Source: Eretmocerus hayati (taxonomy: Eukaryota > Arthropoda > Insecta > Hymenoptera > Aphelinidae). From it: 64,000 nucleotides of DNA. Below, piece by piece: positions 20,412 to 32,512 of this stretch; position 1 is the first letter of the stretch; each line of letters starts with the position of its first letter. The stretch lies in NCBI GenBank assembly GCA_029851415.1, contig CM056742.1, forward strand, positions 90,386,748 to 90,450,747. Direction: 5' to 3'. The position numbers and the translations under genes were made by a program. The notes beneath the pieces are model-generated. The model saw only the letters and a list, made by a program, of their open reading frames with translations. It searched no databases and was not told the DNA's origin.

Positions 20412-20744
20412 GATTGATTGATTGATTGATTGATGTCCTTTATTCGTCATAAGACAAAAAATAACCCACATATTTTTACATATGTTGCATAATTCTAGAA
20501 ATAATTGAGTATTCAAAAATTCAAAAATAAAAAGAAAAGGTGTAAAATATATATAACACAAGCGATTTGGTCAAGGACAGGTACATATCACAAATTGTGA
20601 CTAGTCATTACAATTGCGAATTCGCGTATGTCTAAAATCTGAGAGCATGGGTTCACAAAAGAGAAAATATCACAGTTTGCTCCAGTCAGGTGACAGAAGG
20701 TCACGTAAAACTAATCGTAAGCTAAAAATAAGAACCCAAGCCTA

Positions 20745-22820
20745 TCATAGATTAAAATAATGCTTCTTCTCCACATCAATCTTCTGAGGAGTCTGTGTCA
20801 TCAAGAGATCTTTTAAGGCCTCTTTAAACAACGATATCTTCCCCAGCTGCCGAAAGCCCGGAGGGAGAAAGTTCCACAAATGAGCACATTGAACCTGGAA
20901 AGATCTTCTTCCATACTCGAGTCTCATATTGGGAACTTTGAGTACCCGCTCTTCTGTATCACCGCGTGCGGGGCGTTCGGATTGGTGCCTGGTAAACATC
21001 GCAGCAAGGTAGCCAGGTTCTCCCAAATGCATGATCTTATGCATTAAAAGTGCTGCGAAGTACATTCTCCGCGAATCAGTACGTAACCAACCCAATCGCT
21101 CCCTAAACGGGGTGATGTGCTCGTCTCTCCTAAGATCAAAGATGAATCTCACACATGAATTGCTCAGTCTCTGTATCCGTTGCCGCTGTTCGTCCGTGGC
21201 GTCGAGGTACACGACTGTGCAGTAATCTAGATGTGGTTGAACCAATGACTCGACTAGGCGAATCCGGAGAGGTCTGGTGATACACGCCCTAAAAAACCGC
21301 AAACCGTATAGGGCTCTGTTAACTTTCTTAGTAACTTGGTCAATGTGCGGTTTCCACGTCAGTTCACTATCAAGTGTAACACCGAGACTCACAACCGTAT
21401 CACTGAACGGGATGAAATTTCCATCCTGTATCTCAACCCCTGGCAAGTCCATTCTCTTCAGATCTTTGATATTCCTCTCAGAGCTGAAGTAGATTGCCTT
21501 GGTCTTGCCAGCGTTGAGACACAGGCCGGAACTCTTGGCCCATTCGGCAACTAGTCGTCCTATTTCACCCAGCCGAGCGATGCCCTCCCTGATTTTAGTT
21601 TTCTCGACTTGGAGATAAATTTGGAGGTCGTCCGCATAAAATAGATGATGTACCGACTTTCCGTCTAGCAAACCAGGTAAATCATTGACATATAAGCTGA
21701 AGAGTAAAGGCCCGAGAACGGAACCCTGTGGAACACCCAGATTGGTTTCAAGCCAATCAGAATTACCAGATTTTGAAGTGACTTTTTGGGTGCGACCTTG
21801 TAAGTATGATTTTATCCACAGAGGTGCCGATCTCGAAAAGCCAAGATTTCGAAGTTTACTCAACAGCTTAGATGGTGATATCGTGTCAAAAGCTTTACTA
21901 AAGTCAAAAAGCAGGAGCAAGGTGATCTTTTTCTTGTCAATGCCTACTCTGATGTCATCTGTCAACTTTAGTAGAGCTGTCTGGGTGCTATGGTATTGCC
22001 TGAAACCAGTCTGGAAGCGATATTGTAATTCCTCTTGTTTTAAGTACTCCGTGATTTGGTCGTGTGCGATTTTTTCCAGGACCTTGGCGAGAAAACACAG
22101 CAGCGCTATAGGACGGAAGTCCGAGACCGTTGATGGAGCGGCAGTCTTTTTCAGTGCGATCAGCTGTGCTTGCTTCCAAGCCTCGGGAAAAGTGCTATGA
22201 GCGAAAGAGGAGTTGAAAATATGTACAATAAGATCACCAATAGCCGGAAGAGCCTTCGCGATCACGCTTTGGGGAATCCCGTCTGACCCACGGGCTTGCG
22301 AGGAAAAATGTTTGATAGCAAGGACTACGTTATTGAAATTTGTAGGCTTAAAATTAAAACCCTCCTCTGAAGCCGAATTTATATCGTCCATTGCTTCATC
22401 TATATTTTCGTGAGGTCAAACGGAAACTCCCGCAAAGTGAGCGTTCAACTCATCCGGTGTGAAACCGTGAAGTTCCTCCTCTTTGCTCTTAGGCAGGAGG
22501 CCGAGGTTGCGCATTTCCTTCCAGATGTTCTTATGTTGATCAAGAGCGTCTGATAGATGGTTTTGAAGGAAGGAGTTACGCTCTTGTTCCATGCGCAAGT
22601 CGACCTCTTCGCTAAGCCGAAAATACTCACTTTGAAGCTCAGGACACTTGCGCTGGTTACGTTGATTTCGTTCCCAGCGCCTGCGCGTCGCATCTCGCTT
22701 ATTCATGAGCACCCTCAACTCAGGACCAATCCAAGGAGCATCATTTTTTCGCGGGTTGATAGTTTTTTCTGGCGCTAATTCATCTATAACAGTCATTAAA
22801 TTCTCATTCAAGCTGAGAGC

Positions 22821-22860
<40 letters not shown>

Positions 22861-22940
22861 CGCTCCAAACTCCAGGACTCTGGCGTATTGCCGAGTAATT
22901 TGGGAATTGAAATATCTACTTGAATTTTCTACGATATATA
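20745..22940 (-). pseudogene. LINE reverse transcriptase with one TGA
   Basis: One frame from about 22940 to 20745 with a single TGA at 22416-22418. Downstream of the stop, 548 residues hold the RT: ARGSDGIPQSVI, DFRPIALLCFLAKVLE, LFDFSKAFDTISPSK, GVPQGSVLGPLLFSLYVNDLP, catalytic FYADD, and the thumb. The C-terminal block HITPFRERLGWLRTD...LGEPGYLAAMF and WNFLPPGFR is typical of CR1/L2-type proteins. Upstream of the stop is a linker (NKRDATRRRWERN) and a low-complexity SLSLSLS stretch encoded by the GA repeat. Truncation plus TGA make it inactive unless the stop is read through. Confidence 0.88.
22822..22856. repeat. (GA)n microsatellite
   Basis: About 17 GA units within the LINE linker region, encoding a Ser-Leu repeat on the minus strand. 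Confidence 0.9.
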
Positions 22941-24148
22941 AAAAAAAAGGAAAAGGTAAATAGTGGTCATATACATATAAATGATGTTATAGAATAATAA
23001 GCCCAAATGTGAGTTTTCCTTTGGGTCTCGCGTCGCGGGAGAGGACACCGATTACCTTCGGGCCAGGTGCCCTGTCCATGGTGCAGTTTTTCCCCATAAA
23101 TCGGGTAGGGAGCTCCATACCCAAGACAAAGGGCAGTGGATGAACACACCTCAGGTTCATCCACGTCTTGGGTATGTGGCATGGCAAATTCGTATTTCCT
23201 CAATAGGGATGTTATAGAGTCACCCGGGCGCGCCCCTCGCGAAACACGCGAATTAAAATCAATTTATTGTTTAGAGAGAACGAGACCAGCCGCGATGAAG
23301 CCATTGGAAATTTAGACATTTTCTTGAGACAGTCAAGATATCTGTCTGGGTGGGATAAAATCACTTAATTATATTTATTTTCTTTTCACAGATGATTTTT
23401 CATGATTATTTTTATAGAATAAATGTGAGATTGATGAATGCTTATTTAATGAAATATGAATAAAAACTTCGAAATAATCATAATAAATATATTGTATAAT
23501 TTATTTATGAGAAACCCCCGAAATGAGAGCATTTTCTGAACGTATCGAGTTCAATAAATAGATTCATTGATAGACATCATTAGATCAAATATTGATCTAA
23601 TGGACGCATTGGGCACTGGAATTCAACCTTCAAGAATAGAATAAAATCATTCCTATAGCAATATTTGGATTGAGTTCAGAAATACATGAAATATCTAGGC
23701 AATAATCGAGATACTATATTTTCTGCGTTTTTCGATCATATATTCATATAATTCTCGTGCCAGAGCAATATATGCAGTCAGAATAACATGTCAATGGATA
23801 TCTGTATTCATGACGAATAAATTAAGCTATTGTGAGCTTAATTCGGACGATTAGTTTTGAATTGATACGCGATTCATGCATCAAAATTTGAAAATCATAA
23901 AATCGTAATATACATGCTTCGCATGTATACGTTTTATCCATAGCTAAGAATATCACGTTTTTGACTTAGCTTCTTATACAGTAAAAATGCATGTTGCTCA
24001 TATTATTATTTTGGTACATACAATTAGAATCCCCGGTTAAGCAGGTTGGAAGATAGCTATATCGATCATAAAACGATCTAATATTATGCAGATCAAATGC
24101 ATAACGTTTGATACTAGAAAATTCCATGCATAGCTATTTTCTTAACGA
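22941..24148. other. AT-rich stretch with a nested cruciform
   Basis: CATACCCAAGAC (23116-23127) pairs with GTCTTGGGTATG (23165-23176), and inside it GTGGATGAAC pairs with GTTCATCCAC. A short TACATGC-TTC-GCATGTA hairpin lies near 23911. No gene seen. Confidence 0.5.
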
Positions 24149-24930
24149 TCAAACGATTCGTTCTTCTGTCTCAACTATGCACTGATCATGGTCAGTTAAT
24201 CGGAGATCCGGGCAATCTAAATTCGACAGGGCAGTACGATGAGAATCGAACGAAGAATGAGTAATGTTTGAAGCCTCCTTGAATTCAAATTCATGTATAG
24301 TCTCGTTCCGCGGAATATTTGATGCAAATGATAGCAATTGAGGACGATCGAATGGATGTGGAATCGGACATCGATCTACTTGACATTCTAGTTGAATGGC
24401 TTGTGCAATAGCAGTATCTAAAGAGATTGTTGTCTCATAAAAATCTTAATTCGAAGTTTCAATCCTCTAATGAGCTCTTTTAGCCCATTATCATCAACTT
24501 GTCGCTCGAAATGTTCCTTAGTTAAACACCTTTGTGGCTGCATGAATTCATCCAAATCTTTGATACGGTCTATGAGATCTTCTAATCTGACTGTGTAATC
24601 AATGACTGACTCATTAGGCTGCTGATATAAATGCATTAATTTTGCATACAAATCATAGATATCCTCAGAGCTTCGAAACCAATCTCGAATACGTTTCATG
24701 AGCTCATGGATATTATTAAATCCATCGAATGCTATGAGATCATAAGCTAATCCTCTGAGTTTAATTTGCAATATTCGTGTTGAAAGAGGTTCATCTTCTT
24801 CGGCAACGAGTCGTTTGACGTCTCTTAATCCCTTGGAATATTCGTATACCGGAATATTCTTACCATCGAATTCAGGTACCAAACTTGTCATCATCAAAAG
24901 AGGAATCTTCAACCTATCATCATTCGCCAT
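24149..24930 (-). pseudogene. gag: Retrotransposon gag with frameshift
   Basis: ATG at 24930, then 170 codons of a Retrotrans_gag-like capsid: VPEFDGKNIPVYEYSKGLRD, FRSSEDIYDLYAKLMHLYQQ, PNESVIDYTVRLEDLIDRI. A stop is reached at 24418 after a frameshift near 24430. The other frame then continues with DTAIAQAIQLE, the expected end of a capsid domain, to 24149. No knuckle, protease or RT follows. It is an orphan gag of an LTR element or a gag-derived gene. Homology is by pattern only. Confidence 0.65.
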
Positions 24931-25531
24931 TTTTTTTTTCTATAGTTTCTCCCAATAGATGGGTTATATTGAGAACCAGCGTCTCAAATAGCTCTTGTTG
25001 GATGCAATAGATGCTTATTTCTGATAAAATTGATCAAAATCGGAGTAAGAAGGATTTCTCTGTCCTTGAAAGTGATAGGCATGGTAAGAATGTTCGTTGG
25101 ATTAGCTTGTCCCACTGTTTTTGGAATAAACGAGAGGTTGCTTGCAAATCGTCTGCAACATATGCAGTTTTCGATGACTCAAGTTGAAATGAGGTCACGA
25201 CATCTTAGAATACAATATCCTCATGATAGCTGCGGTCAGCGCGATTTGGAACTTGAAAGATGAATATGCAAGAATGTGTGTCAAATAACTCACAGATTTC
25301 CCGTCTAGAAGATCGCTATAGAAATCAAGAGTCTACAGAAGTTCGTATGGAATGCGTTATGATCGCTTTGAAAAATATTCAGATATTCAATAGAGTTGTG
25401 CTGTTTTCAATATTGAGATTCGAATATGTTATGACATTCAGCTCAAACACCAGGTATGTAATGTGTAAATTTCACAAAAAAAAATATAAAGATCCTCATG
25501 CAATATCTTGGAATATTATTTTTGTTATTCT

Positions 25532-25712
25532 GTGCGCAAAAATGGCCGTTTAGACGCAAGTGTGCGTGTGCAAATGGCCCATTTGGGCACGGATTCTCAT
25601 TTGCACAGTGCGCAAATGACTCATTTGCACACGGTAGTGCGCAAATATCCATTTGCGCACTGCGTAAACGATGAAACAGTGTGCAAATGGGACGTTTACG
25701 CACAGTTTGCTT
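25532..25712. repeat. GCGCAAAT/ATTTGCGC hairpin cluster
   Basis: CTGTGCGCAAA near the left end is inverted against GTTTACGCACAG near the right end. Between them GTGCAAATG and CATTTGCGC words alternate in both orientations. It looks like a small foldback element related to the one at 26415-26528. Confidence 0.6.
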
Positions 25713-25982
25713 ACCAAATTTGGATTGATGGTTGATCATCCTATACTCAATAGATATATTTGACTAGAGTGAGATTTGTAGATTTATGGCTGTAAATATG
25801 TAGAAAAATAACAAGAATCTGGATATGTTGAAAATCATGCCTAAATGCAAGTAGTACAAGCAAGTAAAGTAAAAACTGCTTCTGCAAAAGTTGTTTTTCC
25901 TGATGAATTAATAAAATTTTTTCCAGTCAAGGGGGTGGGCAAAAGACTTTTTTCTTATATATTTTTCAAAATTTTTTTTCAG

Positions 25983-26085
25983 TCGGGGGGCTCCGCCCCC
26001 CGAACCCCCCGGCGGGGGCTTCGCCCCCTGCACCCCCACCAGGGGCTGCCGCCCCTGGACCCCGCACTGCGCCCTTCTCCACGCC
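25983..26085. repeat. GC-rich triple hairpin
   Basis: Three adjacent perfect hairpins: GGGGGGCTCCGCCCCCC, GGGGGCTTCGCCCCC and CAGGGGCTGCCGCCCCTG, joined by C-rich linkers. The roughly 100-bp block is almost pure G+C in an AT-rich setting, so it differs sharply from all nearby repeats. Confidence 0.8.
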
Positions 26086-26414
26086 CTAACATCATCTCCG
26101 GTCAAAGGAGTGATTAACCGACATATTGTGGATATTCAATTTACTTTGGATGATACTAGACATTGTGAAACCATAATTATATTCAAAATATGGGTGTTTC
26201 AACGTGATGACGATAAGCTCTGTCCCGTTCAAAATAATACATGAAGTATACGATTTAATGGATCTACGGATCAATTTCTCGTAATACTCAATATAACTAA
26301 AGAGAACAGAAATTAAGAGAATTCCTTCACCCCAGAGCAAAAAAATCCGCGACTTTTTTCTAGGGTTTTGGGCGAGTTACATTTTTGCTCACAGCAATAA
26401 CAAAAAATATCGTA

Positions 26415-26528
26415 AGCAACTCGGGTGCCGACATTTGCGCTCTCGTCCCCGCACTCGTGTGCAAATGGTCCGTTTGCACACTCGTTGCGGGGACTCGTGC
26501 GCAAATATCTGTTGGCACCCTTGTTGCT
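26415..26528. mobile_element. 114-bp MITE with TA target
   Basis: The ends AGCAACTCGGGTGCC and GGCACCCTTGTTGCT are inverted, and TA lies on both sides (26413-26414 and 26529-26530). The interior contains GTGCAAATGG/CCGTTTGCAC inverted repeats. No coding capacity. Confidence 0.65.
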
Positions 26529-29525
26529 TAATATACTATTCTGAAACACTATCCGATTAATGATCGATTTTAGCACAGTTATCAACTGTTGATTCCCGGA
26601 AATATCCAAAATATGCGAATGATAAAGTATATCAGATTTTTCAACAGTATAAGAATATCAATTATCAAATTGTGTGATAATATGTAAATAATCAAGGTAA
26701 TCTCAATCGATTTCGAGTTCCGGTTTAGAAAGGAAAAATCTCATATATGAAATATAACAAGAATTATATCCGACCCTCAATCAATTTCGGTACCGGAACC
26801 AATTGTTAGTTCCGCTTTAGAAAGGGAAAATTCATATATCAAGAATTATATCCAACCCTCAATCAATTTCGGTACCGGAACCAATTGTTAGTTCCGGTAT
26901 ATCAGTTTTATAAGAATATGAATTGTTAGATTCTGGATAAAAAATATCCTAATACACAAATAATCAAGAAATATATCTTACCATCAATCAATTTCGGTAC
27001 CGGAACCAATTGTTACGTCGGGATGACGCGTATGAGCCTAGTGGCAAGCTCACAAAATCTACTTTCGATTGAGGGAAGGATACTTCTTGATTCTTTGTGG
27101 AAGGTAGATTAAATGAATGGGATAACTTACATTTGTTCTGCTGTTGACCAGGCAGTAGATCACCGTATTTATTGACACTTTCAAAATTCAAATTATCCAC
27201 AAATGATAGGTTCGATAAGTCTTCTATGGACTTCCAAAAATAGTATTTCTCAATCAGTTGATGATTGTATTATCTTGATACACGTATGAGAGTTTCCACG
27301 GAACTTTTAACTTTTGTGTTACTGCAGTGTTCCAAGAGTATTTTGAACTATTCGGAGTGCGCAGGAGTGGCATTTTATAGTATTTGGCATCATTCAATAT
27401 GGACTACATTCTTTTTTGTTGAAACGCATCCTGATTTGTCAATAGCAGACCGCAAAGGATGATTTTTGGGTAGTTTACAAACGTACCAACGTGATTTTTT
27501 GAATTGATAAGGCTGTAGCTAAAATACCTATGCCTCAACTACTTCGGTGGAATGATATATCCATCTACTAATCTCATATTTTGAGAAAATCTTTGATTCA
27601 GAGGTGTGCGCTGATTTGGCTATGATATTAACTCTTATTCATCGATGTAACTGAGTTTTGTGGGAAAACTTTTTCTGGCTATTGTTTACGAAATTGATGG
27701 AATACCTTGTGCAAAACGGAAAATTTAGCAATGAGTTTTCGAAGTTAAGAAGAAGACGAATCGAATCCCGTTTGGTTTGTGAGTGTGCGTTGATCCGGAC
27801 AAATTTTATAAAGCTTCAAAGCTCATAAAGTCATCGCGCCACTGGCTCTCAAAACGGTGATTTTTTGATGGCATACTCAGGAAACGTAAAGCACAGGATT
27901 GGAATGTTGTGCTCTTTTTTCTTCATCGCAAAAGGGATATAACCGCACTGTTCTGAGTTGCAATTGTCGATCGGTATTTCTGTAAGAAGCTGAGGAGAAA
28001 TACTTGAATCCGGATGGTAAGCTAAATAAGCCGCTAAATGTGATGGTATTGCGATTTTCTTGATTTTTACATAGTATACGGCTGAAAAATGAACAAAATA
28101 ACACCACAGTGTATTCTAGAAATTGAAATGAGACTCATAGCTCTTGACTCGATTTTGGAAATTTACATCGAATTTCGGAGAAATCAATGATGAAATTCAT
28201 CTTAAAGTCAAGTCAGGCAAAATATCATCCGTATCGATCGTCTAGACAATGTTTTGAATCGAATCTGTTCGATTGAAGTTGATTCACGAATGTTTCAAGT
28301 GTGAAATTCCGTACAATTCGTTCTGAACCAGATACCTCCGCTTGGAAGAGAGTGGCACCACTTTTTTCACATGTTTTCGAGGTATAAGAATCACATGAAA
28401 CCCATCTTAAACGTGTGCGATGAGAAAATTTTTTTTTTATTTTAGAGGGTCAATAGTCAAATGTTCCATGGAAACCCTCGTATGCGTCAACTATATGAAT
28501 CAAATAAAATTGATTGTATCTTTTCCTTGCTAAATTCTTGAGAGTTGAGATTTTGAATACGTGTGAATCTGAAATATACTTAGATGTATAATTACAACAA
28601 TTGGATTGCGCGGGCCGGAGCGATCGCACGCGAATGAAATATAATTGTTGAAAGCTGTGGCTCACGGAGTCGCGACGATGCCTGGTTCGTGCCAACAACT
28701 AACTCTTGTGTCCAGACGCGGGACATTCATTGAATTTTTTTGCTGATGCAGAATTTCCAAAAAGTGGATCGCGCCACAACCTGAAACACGCTCTGACTCA
28801 ATATCATTGTTTTGTTCTGATGGCTCGGTGTGCTGTCCGACTTACAAAATATGCTTACACTAAATATACACTTTTTGATTATTGATTTCTTGAGGAGTTA
28901 CGTATTAAGACGTAACACAAGTAAGCGGTTTCGGATATCATCTTTTGGTGCCAAAATGAGACGATTCCCAGAGTTTCAACCGAATCCACGACCCACAGCC
29001 CATGACCTCTCCTTGCTAGTGATACCAACGATTCCTCGGATTCTGCGTTAGATCTACGAAAAATCTCATCGAGTTCCACTAGGGGGATACAACTAACCCA
29101 TTCTCTTACACTCATGAACATATTGACCAAGTAGTGAATACAGACTCAACATATTCGTTATGTGTTGTGAGGATGATACTTAATAGATATAGCCGAGTAG
29201 AATTGGATGAGATAACCCTCGTGAGGTGTGCGAGACTACTAGAGGATGAGTAAGATCGAGAACCCTCTCCTCGGAATCCTCCATACCAGTACCAGCTATT
29301 CCATTGAGGGAGCTAAATACCCTCGATAGGCAGACGGCACAACAATAAAGTCTAACGATGATGAGTGACAGTGAAGTCCGATTTGAATAGATGAGGATGC
29401 AGTTTGATAACAGAACCCAAGACGCACATTGCTAGGATATGAGCCATTGATTCTCCGAGCAGATGAATCTACACCTGAGTATTCAGATCCTAAGAAATGC
29501 GATACGGGTGACATTGAACCCGAAG
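26529..29525. other. AT-rich stretch, no recognised gene
   Basis: Apart from the three-copy repeat at 26700-27020 nothing is recognisable. Short ORFs on both strands lack domain signals. Confidence 0.4.
26700..27020. repeat. Repeat with three copies of a GGTACC motif
   Basis: TTTCGGTACCGGAACCAATT occurs near 26783, 26867 and 26992 (spacings about 84 and 125 bp), with similar TATATC-rich spacers. On the minus strand the motif reads AATTGGTTCCGGTACCGAAA, which could be a duplicated primer-binding-site region of the gag remnant at 24149-24930. Confidence 0.5.
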
Positions 29526-29765
29526 GCGACCTCTGGAGGTCGTTCTCGAAAAATTCAAAAGTACGTACGAATTTCGACGTGAAATCTCACGGTCTTCTTG
29601 ATGCCGATGACAGAATCATGATAAACACTCGATGAACTCAAAATAACACCGTTATAACCTCAAAAATTACCTCAAGGTTATATCCAAGGTCACCATCGGA
29701 TTCCTCGTTAAAAATTCGTAGAGTTTGGCTATCCACCACAATAGTAAATTTTGCAACTCAGTCGA
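29526..29765. repeat. Local duplication, copy A (uninterrupted)
   Basis: About 240 bp starting at GGCGACCTCTGGAGGTCG. It is repeated with about 85% similarity, by eye, at 29821-29908 plus 30542-30705, where the SINE interrupts it. Confidence 0.7.
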
Positions 29766-29820
29766 GTGAGAGAGCAATTTTCGGCTGAAACGTAACCTGA
29801 GCAGCACTCAACCTTGTAAT

Positions 29821-30705
29821 GGCCTCTGGAGGTCATTTTCGGAAAATTCAAAAGTACGTATTTCGACGTAAAATTTTACGCTCTTCCTAATGCCGATATC
29901 AGTAATATATATATATTTTCTTTTCGAGATCCCCTTGCAGCCTCCTGGGCCTAGCACGGGGGGTCCCTTTACCACCTTGGTGTGAAGGGTTATGCCCGAA
30001 CTTTTCCTCTACTTGTGGATTCCAGCTTTCCCGGAGTGACCTACGCCATGGTTCGCAGCCATGAGATGCCTCTTTCCAATGCCGGTGAGGCCGACATTCC
30101 TTGTCACACAAAGTGAGACATCGGATCCGCTGTACCCTTAGCGTTCCCGGAGAGAGCCTCTTCATGGTTTACAAGGCCATGATTTGTTGAGACTCAAACT
30201 CCAATGCCGGTAAGGCCGACATCCCTCGCACCTCCCCGTGCACTAAGGAAGGCACGTCGGGTCGGCTTATTAACTCCCTACGTTACCCACCCTCCCGCTG
30301 CTTCGCATTCACCCAAGGCCCGCTAGTCGAACCTCGTGAAATGGGAAAACCCAGGATTTCTCTGAAGGATAATCCCGGGGAAAACGCCATTCCAAAGCAG
30401 GCGGGGTATGATGGGTCCTTTTCCCGTCGAAAAAACCCCAGAAAAAATTTGCGAGTGATTTCGCCGGGAATGGAACCCACGACTCCTCGAACAGTGTTGA
30501 TTCCGAACCTAGCACGCTACTGACTGAGCCAATACTGCTCTCGATGTCAGAAATATGATAAACCCTCGATAAACTCGAAATAAACCCGGTATAACCTCAA
30601 AAGTTATCTCAAAGTCGAATGCAAGGTCACCATTGGACTTCTCGTTGAAAATACGTGAAATTTGCCTATCCATCACAATAGTAAATTTTTGCGATCCAGA
30701 CGAGT
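29821..30705. repeat. Local duplication, copy B (interrupted by SINE)
   Basis: Begins GGCCTCTGGAGGTCAT, breaks at 29908 and resumes at 30542. Copy A shows the empty site. Confidence 0.7.
29909..30541 (-). mobile_element. tRNA-headed SINE
   Basis: 633-bp insertion with a 15-bp target duplication (29894-29908 and 30542-30556, two mismatches). Read on the minus strand, the head (30541 to about 30450) has a Pol III A box (TGGCTCAGTCAGTAGC) and B box (GGGTTCCATTCCC). The body contains a duplicated segment: CCAATGCCGGTRAGGCCGAC occurs twice, near 30077 and 30202. The 3' tail is a short A-rich/(AT)n run. It needs a LINE for mobility; which LINE is unknown. Confidence 0.72.
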
Positions 30706-32192
30706 TATACAGGGGTTCCCTCAACAATCCAGAAATTTCGGCCTCAGTGACCTTCGCCTCGTAACATGCGTCAAGATGGCATCTCGAAGTAAACGGATCC
30801 ACACTCTACGCGTTCTCATCCACAATTTCCGCTATGATAAGTCTCCGTTGGATCCTCCCTTCGATGGGCGGTAATCAGTGCCCATTAGACACGGGATTTC
30901 ATAGCCTGTGCAGCGTCCGCCTTGAAGTTTCGTCACGCGTTGGCACTGAATCGTAATTAATCCAAACAATCCATTCTACTGTGATAAAATCTGATGTATT
31001 GGAACGTGTTTCTTTACTGTATTTATGAGTGATGATGATCTCATCATATGATGTATTCTCTTATAATTCCGACGCATGAATCATACATGTAGTCCACATT
31101 CAAATTCTCCAATGTCCCTCTGTATTCATGAGCGATAAAGACATGACGGTATGGCAAGCAATTGATTTCCATCCATACATAATCATGAAAGATTATTGCA
31201 GCAGTCAGGGTTGATTCAATCTTTTAGCATTTTTGGTCCGCAGGATGAATATTCAGTTAGACTAGAGAGATAATTTCCGGATTTTGAGCTCAATCTGAGC
31301 CATTTTCGGGTGCCCGAAACCCCTTGGGCAATGTCGACAATGCCCGAAACCCGACATTGCCCGTAACATATATGGGCAAATCTCAGGAACTATGCAATTT
31401 TGACTTTGTAATTTCGAGAATCTCGAGAATGGCAGCACACGTCCCATGAACTTTTGTTTGGTCCAAGGAATGCTCAAACAATGATAAAATACTTGCGTAA
31501 ATCACTTTTGAGCTCCGCCGTGGATTTGTGAGGGAATAGAAGATTTCCCCATGTATTCGGATGGGAGCCTCGTATTCCCATATTTCTAATTAGCACATGT
31601 GTATGTGAATATATGGCATCCTCGGCGTTGGAATAGAGGGAAAAAGATACGTTCCATAGTTTACAGTATCATCTGAAGGTCTGTGGTACAAAATGAAGAT
31701 GTGTCTCAGCCCTCAAAACGCTCATTTTCGTAATTTGTCAATCCTCTCAAGCCTCACATCACGACCGAGATGAGGCTGTAGTAGGAGCAATCCTCATAGT
31801 CATTTCTTGAGGTACAAATATCAGTTTACACGTGGTTTCATTCCCAACGGAAACGAGATTTTCGTGTGCTACACGAAAAACGATTTTTTGATCCCATTTA
31901 CGGAGAAATAACTTTCCTCATTTTAAGCCGCATTGTCGTGCGGAATCGAGAAAACTACCGTTCTTGGGCTAGATTTGTAGGTTTTTGGATGAAGAATGAG
32001 ATGTGTTTCTACAGATTCGAAATATTCACCGCTTCGAGTGCTGCATCCATTAGAAGAGCGATACAGGAAAAAAAGTATAATCGGAGTTCGCTCCAACGAA
32101 GTACCACTCTGACGCATTGATAGGCACAGCCGTGGGCGAGAATTATATGTTTCTATATATTATATGTTTCTATATCCTATATATTAAGTTTA
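30706..32192. other. Stretch without recognised gene
   Basis: Contains a GC-richer patch at 31295-31370 with GGGTGCCCGAAA and GGGCAATGTCGACAATGCCC inverted words, perhaps a hairpin-element remnant. Nothing coding is recognised. Confidence 0.4.
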
Positions 32193-32512
32193 TTCGATTT
32201 TGCGGGTCGGAGCGCTCGGAGCGCTCCGACCGCTCGGATCGGTCCGGTCTCGTCCATCACCGAACGCGCGTTCGGACAAAGTTCGCTCGGAGCGCTCCGA
32301 ACGCTCCGTCCAAGATTCTCAGCCGAGGAGAGGGGAGGAATCGTCCACAGCATTAGAAACAGGCTGTCTCCCCTCTCCCCGGCTAAAAATCTTAGACGGA
32401 GCGTTCGGAGCGCTCCGAGCGAACTTTGTCGGAACGCGCGTTCGGTGATGGACGAGACCGGACCGATCCAAGCGGTCGGAGCGCTCCGAGCGCTCCGACC
32501 CGCATAATCGAA
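32193..32512. mobile_element. 320-bp palindromic MITE, TA target
   Basis: TTCGATTTTGCGGGTCGGAG at the left is inverted at the right end, with TA at 32191-32192 and 32513-32514. The two arms are near-perfect inverses for most of their length and meet around 32335-32370. The arms are packed with GGAGCGCTCC, itself a palindrome. Opposite overlapping ORFs over this region are artefacts of the symmetry. Non-autonomous. Confidence 0.82.

Larger units (their letters stand above)
20412..22940 (-). mobile_element. CR1/L2-type LINE, 5'-truncated
   Basis: Minus-strand copy of the LINE seen at 1-1058. Its 3' end, at the left, is a run of (ATCA)n at 20412-20435 preceded by the AATAAAGGAC-type signal. The coding region reaches 22940. 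Upstream of that there is no recognisable endonuclease, so the 5' end is missing. A GA microsatellite inside the coding part (22822-22856) is a later expansion. Confidence 0.9.
24931..26414. other. Hairpin-rich stretch without recognised gene
   Basis: Holds the leader side of the gag remnant and two listed hairpin clusters. Small ORFs at 25030-25550 look like decayed sequence. Confidence 0.4.

Noticed and set aside
25983..26085. Helitron 3' hairpin
   Set aside because: No CTRR end directly after the hairpins, no TC start found at a sensible distance, and three hairpins rather than one.
29899..30165. 88-codon minus-strand ORF inside the SINE
   Set aside because: Lies in a tRNA-headed non-coding element and includes its A/T tail.
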